A DNA stretch of 64,000 nt, from assembly GCF_010993775.1 (NCBI RefSeq), contig NZ_WOTO01000034.1, positions 37,900 to 101,899 on the forward strand, in the 5' to 3' direction. Within the stretch, counting starts at the first letter, position 1; each line of letters opens with the position of its first letter. Of the stretch, positions 59,746-64,000 are shown in pieces. The notes below the pieces were generated by a model. That model made no database searches, was not told where the DNA came from, and saw only the letters and a list, made by a program, of their open reading frames with translations. The DNA comes from Fodinicola feengrottensis. GTDB lineage: Bacteria; Actinomycetota; Actinomycetes; Mycobacteriales; HKI-0501. The position numbers and the translations under genes are program-made.

Positions 59746-60390
59746 ATGGTCGGTCAGACATCGTCAGGCGCCAGCAGGGCGTCGGGCCGTCGGACAGCGG
59801 AACCAGGTGAGACCAGCGACGCCGAGCTGATGGCTCAGGTGGCCGAGCGGAACACGTCCGCGCTGGACACTTTGTACGAGCGTTACGGCAAACCGGCGTA
59901 CAGTCTGGCCCGCCGGATCACCGGCGACGAAGGGTTCGCCCAGGACGTGGTCCAGGACGTTTTCCTGGCGCTGTGGAAAGATCCCGACAGTTATCACCGG
60001 GCGCGCGGCGGTTTCGCGTCCTGGCTGCTTTCGGTGACCCACCACAAGGCGGTGGACGCGGTCCGCCGGGAAGAGTCGCTGCGGCGCCGGCGTAGCCTGG
60101 CCACCCAGGAGTTTCTGGTGGAACAAAACGCCAACGGCGTGTCCCAGGCGGTGTACGACCGGGTCTGGACGACAGTCATCGGCGAGCGGGTCAGAGGCGC
60201 TCTCAGCCAATTACCCAGCCCCCAGCGAGATGCTTTGGTGCTGGCGTATTTCGGCGGCTACACCCAACGCGAGGTCGCGACCTTGACCAACACTGCGCTG
60301 GGCACCGTGAAAACCAGGATGTTGGCCGGCATGCGCCGGCTCCGGGTGGTGCTCGGCGCGGGTCTGGCACCAGAAGGAGGTGCGCTGTGA
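59746..60390 (+). CDS. ECF sigma factor (SigK-like context)
   Basis: 214 residues, intact. Region 2: ALDTLYERYGKPAYSLARRI and FAQDVVQDVFLALWKDPDSY; region 4: LPSPQRDALVLAYFGGYTQR and EVATLTNTALGTVKTRMLAG. The ATG at 59746 has GAGGAG before it; an ATG at 59731 is an alternative. Four-base overlap with its anti-sigma gene. Probably transcribes itself and the divergent FAS1 gene. Confidence 0.9.
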   Translation: MVGQTSSGASRASGRRTAEPGETSDAELMAQVAERNTSALDTLYERYGKPAYSLARRITGDEGFAQDVVQDVFLALWKDPDSYHRARGGFASWLLSVTHHKAVDAVRREESLRRRRSLATQEFLVEQNANGVSQAVYDRVWTTVIGERVRGALSQLPSPQRDALVLAYFGGYTQREVATLTNTALGTVKTRMLAGMRRLRVVLGAGLAPEGGAL

Positions 60391-61188
60391 GCGAGCTCGA
60401 CCTCACCGACGCCCGATCTCATCAACGGTTCGAGGAACTCGCGGCGGGCTGGGCGCTGCACGGCCTCGATGTCAGCGACGAGCAGCTTTTCCAGCCGCAT
60501 CTGGACAGTTGCGAGGGTTGCCAACGTACGGTCGACGAACTTGTTGACACACTGGGAGATCTCGCTTTCGAGCTGCCCTCCGACGAACCGCCGGCGACGC
60601 TGGGCGATCGGATTCGGGCGGCAGCGGCACATTACGAGGCAGGTTCAGTACGGCCGCTGATTTTGAGCGTAAGCCGGAAGGACCGATCAAGGCGTCCAAC
60701 AGTGCGATCGGTGCCCTGGATGGTCACCGCGGCCGCCGCTGTGATCGTGGTCGCGCTCGGCGGCTGGAACGTGGTGCTGCGCGGCTCGCAAACCAGCGAT
60801 AGCCACGCCACCGTCCAACAGCAGCATCTGATCCACCAGCTGCTGGCACCCGGCAGCCAGTCGACCGCATTGTCCACATCGGACGGGCACCGAGTCGCGT
60901 ACGTCGTCACCAGCGGCGCGGATCTGGAAGTGGTGACGGACGGCGTCGCCGCCAACGACTCCGCGCGTACGCGATATTGGCTGTGGGGCGTGTGGGGTGC
61001 GAACACAGCACCCCGGCCACTGGGCAGCTTCAGCGTCTCCGGCCGGTGCGGTGCCCCGCCCTGTCGATCTGTTGGTGGGTGGCAAGCAGGTGGGCAAGGC
61101 GACCGCTTTCGCCGTGAGTCTTGAGTCGGGACAAAGCATTCCGGCTCGGCCGAGCGTGGTGATCGCTAGCGGCCTCACCACCCACTAG
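60387..61188 (+). CDS. Anti-sigma factor, RskA-like
   Basis: About 266 residues. N-terminal zinc-type anti-sigma motif (HLDSCEGCQ), a single membrane span (VPWMVTAAAAVIVVALGGW), then an extracytoplasmic beta-rich RskA domain (VAYVVTSGADLEVVTDGVA; YWLWGVWG). One indel near 61045 moves the last 45 residues (VDLLVGGKQVGKATAFAVSL). It would hold the upstream sigma factor at the membrane until released by proteolysis. Its stop shares CTAG with the facing gene. Confidence 0.85.
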
Positions 61189-61819
61189 CGCATTTCCCGG
61201 TCATTCAAGTGGCTAAGCGAGATCCGTAACGAGCGAAGCGCCGCGATCGTACGAGTTTTGACCGTACCCAACGGAATCCCAGTGGCCTCGGCGATCTGGG
61301 ACTGGGTGTAGCCGCGAAAGTAGGCAGCAGCACGATCAGCTCGTGCTGTCGCCGCGGCAGCTCGTTCACCGCCTGCAACGCGCTCAGTACGGCATCCGCG
61401 GTCCACACTTCCTGAAACGGGTTCGACGCGGCGACGCCGGTGGCGCTGGCCGCGAGATCCTGCAGCGAACCCACACCAGTCGACTTTTCCTTGGCTGCCC
61501 GCCGAATGTGGTCGACCGCCCGGTGGTGCACGATCGTTCGCAGCCAGGTGACCGCGCGAGCCCGGCTGGCCTGGAACCGGGCCGCCCCGGTCCACACCGA
61601 AAGAAAGACATCCTGCACCACGTCTTCGGCGCCGGCCGGATCCTGGACAATCCGGTACGCGTACTGAATGCAGAACCGGTAGTGGCGCAGGAAAAATCGT
61701 CGGAAAGCCTGGTGATCTCCCCTCGAGATTCGCTTCAACAGGTCAACGTCGTCGAAATCGGGATCTGTCATGACCGTGAACCCGGTGATGGGGTTGGTCC
61801 TGCTGTCCGCATCCACCAT
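61185..61819 (-). CDS. Second ECF sigma factor (frame broken)
   Basis: About 212 residues. Region 2: AFRRFFLRHYRFCIQYAYRI and AEDVVQDVFLSVW; region 4 reached after an indel near 61325: AYFRGYTQSQIAEATGIPLG and TVKTRTIAALRSLR. ATG at 61819 with GGAAGG. Paralogous to the sigma factor at 59746 and in mirror orientation. Follows its anti-sigma gene, the reverse of the usual order. Confidence 0.85.
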
Positions 61820-61877
61820 CACCTTCCGTTCCAGAGCAGCACAAAGCCGTAAAGCCCCGGCCGAGTAAGGGCGAGCG

Positions 61878-62669
61878 CTATGCCTGGCTGGGTCCGCTGG
61901 CTACCACTTGAGTGGGACGGATCGGTGTGGTGGTCGCCGGCTCCAAACTGATCGCGAAGGTAACGGCCGCCGAGATCGTGGAAAACCGGACCGCCAGTGG
62001 ATGCAGAGCCGGACCCGCGTCATCGGTGGAAAACCCGGCCAGCGGCCGCGCCACGGTCCCACTGACCGCCCAAGCCCAATACCGCTGCCCGGCTGGACTC
62101 GAGGCCAGCCCGTCCGCGATGAATTCGACCGTGCCACCACTGGCCACCAGATAGCCGACCGGTTTCCCGACGGGGGTGGCCAAGGTGGCGAGCCGCGACC
62201 GTGGCTGTTCCAGTTCCCGTACGAGCCGCTGCTCAGCGGCGGCCCGTGCGACATATCGGCTTTCCAAGCCGTATGCCCCGCCGGCCACCACCACGACTAG
62301 CGCCATGGCAGCGGCCAACAACCGATATCTCGGACGTCGTTTTCTCCGAATTCCGACGAATTCCTTCGCCGGTAGCGGACCAACCTCAATGGGTACGGCC
62401 TTGCGCTGGGAGTGCGCCAGGTCGTCGGCGGCGACCGCCAGTCGAATCCGATCCCCCAGTTCCGCCGGCACGCCGTCCACGAATTCGCCTTCCAGCGTGA
62501 GCAAACCAAGCGTGCTGATCAGTCTTCCGACCCCGTGTTGGCAAGCTGGACAACGAAACAAGTGCTCCGCGTACAGGACCTCCTCAAGGGGTTCCAACGC
62601 GTTCAGCGCCCATCCCGGTGCCAGCAGTTCGAAATCCAGGTGCCAGGGGTCGTCTTCGGCCGGGTTCAC
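61878..62669 (-). CDS. Second anti-sigma factor
   Basis: Intact, 263 residues. HLFRCPACQ zinc motif near residue 37, membrane span YRLLAAAMALVVVVAGGAYG, and an RskA-type outer domain (VGYLVASGGTVEFIADGLAS; YWAWAVSGTVARPLAGF). Same plan as the protein at 60387. First gene of the leftward pair; the sigma gene follows after 58 bases. Confidence 0.9.
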   Translation of the reverse strand: MNPAEDDPWHLDFELLAPGWALNALEPLEEVLYAEHLFRCPACQHGVGRLISTLGLLTLEGEFVDGVPAELGDRIRLAVAADDLAHSQRKAVPIEVGPLPAKEFVGIRRKRRPRYRLLAAAMALVVVVAGGAYGLESRYVARAAAEQRLVRELEQPRSRLATLATPVGKPVGYLVASGGTVEFIADGLASSPAGQRYWAWAVSGTVARPLAGFSTDDAGPALHPLAVRFSTISAAVTFAISLEPATTTPIRPTQVVASGPSQA

Positions 62670-62928
62670 CGGAAAACTCGATCGGCCGGCAACCCGTCAC
62701 GATGATGAGAGCGTGAGACCGTCGCTCGGCTTACTTTCATGCCTGTCGTTCGTACGCCGGCACGGTCTGGATTTGCGGGCTTCCCGATCGAAAACTAAGC
62801 CAAAAGAAAGAACCAATCGGCCCGATCGTACGAACACGTTAAGTCAAGGCGACGCTAGTCCTGAATCAGCACAGAACTCGCCGTTCGGCGTACCCAGAAC
62901 ACGGGCGACATCAAGGAACACGTCGACC

Positions 62929-63486
62929 TCAGTGCTCCGAGATGCTGCGGCCCAGGCGCAGCGCCGATACGAGGAAGAAGATGCCGCCGAGCGTGGCGTA
63001 GCCGGCCACATTGAGGAGCGAGGGATCCGGCCCCGCCGCCATGAACAAGAAGCTGGTGCCGGCAATCACGGAGATGCCGCCGCTGAGCATCATCGGCCAC
63101 TGGCCGCCCAGCGCTCGCCGGTTGATTCCGACGACGAGCTGGATCAGGCCAGCGACGACGGCCCAGACACCCCAGACGCGCAGGATCGCGGGGATTCCGG
63201 AGGTGACGGCGACGCCGAGTCCGGCGGTGGTCAGGAGGCTGACGGCAATGTTCAGGTAGAGCCCCCAGCGTGAGGACGACGACTTCGATGCCCGGACATC
63301 GACGATGGCGGAGGCTACGTCGAAGAGAGGGTAGAGCAGGACGAGTGCGGCGGCAGCCGGCCCGAACTGGCTCCCTGTGACGACGATCAGCGCCGCCCAG
63401 ACGACGGCGAACGCAAACCGGACGAAGTACAGGCGCCGCAGTGCCGGAGCGGATCCGACGGCGACGGGAGTGGCAGCGGTACTCAT
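62929..63486 (-). CDS. DUF308/HdeD-like membrane protein
   Basis: Intact, 185 residues, six hydrophobic helices (VRFAFAVVWAALIVVTG; AALVLLYPLFDVASAIV; LYLNIAVSLLTTAGLGVAV; VWGVWAVVAGLIQLVVG; MLSGGISVIAGTSFLFMAAG; VAGYATLGGIFFLVSALRL). Related to acid-resistance membrane protein HdeD; exact role unknown. Divergent from a TetR gene with two operators between, so it is the likely target. Confidence 0.8.
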   Translation of the reverse strand: MSTAATPVAVGSAPALRRLYFVRFAFAVVWAALIVVTGSQFGPAAAALVLLYPLFDVASAIVDVRASKSSSSRWGLYLNIAVSLLTTAGLGVAVTSGIPAILRVWGVWAVVAGLIQLVVGINRRALGGQWPMMLSGGISVIAGTSFLFMAAGPDPSLLNVAGYATLGGIFFLVSALRLGRSISEH

Positions 63487-63515
63487 GAGGGGCTCCTTCG
63501 AGGCCAGCTAACTAT

Positions 63516-63533
63516 AGATAGAACGTTCTGTCT
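63516..63533. promoter_or_regulatory. TetR operator site 1
   Basis: AGATAGAACGTTCTGTCT, an 18-base near-palindrome centred on AACGTT. It overlaps the promoter side of the DUF308 gene. Nearly repeated at 63577. Confidence 0.75.
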
Positions 63534-63576
63534 TGTAGCCTCTTCGCATGTTCGCAGGACGGTTCGGCGTTTGTCA

Positions 63577-63594
63577 AGAATGAACGTTCTATCT
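63577..63594. promoter_or_regulatory. TetR operator site 2
   Basis: AGAATGAACGTTCTATCT, matching site 1 at 15 of 18 positions; centres are 61 bases apart. Lies 15 bases before the TetR start, so autoregulation is likely. Confidence 0.75.
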
Positions 63595-63608
63595 GGTAGC
63601 GTCGGGGT

Positions 63609-64000
63609 GTGCAGCGAGGTGTGGGCAGTCGACCGTCCGAGGCGCGGTCGCGGCTGCTGGGGACGGCGAGTCGGATCTTCTACGCCGAAGGTCTGCACTC
63701 GGTTCCGGTCGACCGGATCATCACCGAAGCGGACACGACTCGGGCCACGTTTTACCGGCACTTCCCGAGCAAGGAAGACCTTGTCATCTCCTACCTCGGC
63801 GCGGCCGACCGCGCGCTGCGCGACCGCTTCGCGGCAACCCTGGCGAGCAGCGAGTCGGCCGAGGACGCGGTTCGCGGGATCACCGCCGACATCGCCGCGG
63901 ACATCCGGCGGAAGGACTTCCGCGGGTGCGCCTTCCTCAACGCGGCCGCCGAATACTCCGATCGCGACCCGGTGCACCGTACGGTCCTGGAACATCGCGA
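63609..64000 (+). CDS. TetR-family regulator (runs off the right edge)
   Basis: 130 residues visible from GTG 63609. Helix-turn-helix: SRLLGTASRIFYAEGLHSVP, VDRIITEADTTRATFYRHF and PSKEDLVISYL. The ligand domain starts at about residue 65 and contains DFRGCAFLNAAAEY, as in the YcdC/AcrR-like TetR subgroup found next to DUF308 genes. No frame break in the visible part. Confidence 0.85.
   Translation, partial: MQRGVGSRPSEARSRLLGTASRIFYAEGLHSVPVDRIITEADTTRATFYRHFPSKEDLVISYLGAADRALRDRFAATLASSESAEDAVRGITADIAADIRRKDFRGCAFLNAAAEYSDRDPVHRTVLEHR

Noticed and set aside
1..64000. tRNA, rRNA or riboswitch genes
   Set aside because: No cloverleaf, rRNA segment or known riboswitch core was recognised in any intergenic stretch.

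Overview
The window is GC-rich DNA from an actinomycete (Actinomycetota); I cannot name a genus. The evidence is the codon bias, the many GTG starts, an ECF sigma/anti-sigma/fasciclin module like mycobacterial SigK-RskA, a DtxR/IdeR-type iron box, a DUF222-HNH (13E12-type) gene and clustered cytochrome P450s.

Layout. (1) 1-15.5 kb is the core of a nonribosomal peptide cluster. A leftward condensation-domain gene runs off the left edge. Facing right is a tightly coupled operon: a C-A-T-TE synthetase fused to an MFS transporter (serine-type adenylation code), an AMP ligase, an A-T didomain, a free carrier protein, a short-chain dehydrogenase, a family 2 glycosyltransferase, a free-standing condensation-like protein, an NDP-hexose 2,3-dehydratase and a 3-ketoreductase. 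The set suggests a peptide carrying a 2-deoxygenated sugar. (2) 15.5-19 kb is a nested mobile-element zone (IS5 copy with intact ends, HNH element with inverted-repeat ends, IS630 and IS256 remnants). (3) 19-22 kb holds a leftward C-A-T synthetase gene, probably the same cluster. (4) 22-33.7 kb: NTF2-like protein, typA, GNAT, three tandem P450s interleaved with a pterin dehydratase and an FHA protein, then tldD/tldE. (5) 33.8-34.64 kb is a non-coding block with a 36-bp tandem repeat, two long perfect hairpins sharing the same loop, and a roughly 70-bp repeat. (6) 34.6-39.4 kb: LysR gene divergent from sdhCAB, with an iron-box-like operator. (7) 39.4-49.3 kb: a leftward CHAP-like protein with an eCIS-cargo-like N-terminus, NUDIX, phosphoesterase, Tat lipoprotein, beta-propeller, two secreted lipases, an FG-GAP protein and a TetR regulator. 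(8) 49.3-52.3 kb: a hairpin element, a secreted protein and a membrane diguanylate cyclase. (9) 52.39-52.71 kb is the most unusual feature: five consecutive minigenes, four with a strong Shine-Dalgarno sequence and one with a weaker one, all encoding the same hexapeptide MRNRDT, with only synonymous differences, followed by a hairpin and an MFS transporter gene. (10) 54-64 kb: a DUF574-type methyltransferase, an ABC exporter with a tiny downstream peptide gene, a ferritin-like Tat protein, a second copy of the hairpin element, a FAS1 lipoprotein, two ECF sigma/anti-sigma pairs tail to tail, a DUF308 membrane protein and a TetR gene with paired operators.

Caution on quality: about three dozen short indels (1, 2 or 4 bases, often in homopolymers or short repeats) break otherwise perfect genes, including typA, sdhA and sdhC. 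I treat these as probable sequence or assembly errors and describe the reconstructed genes; coordinates span the whole reconstructed gene.
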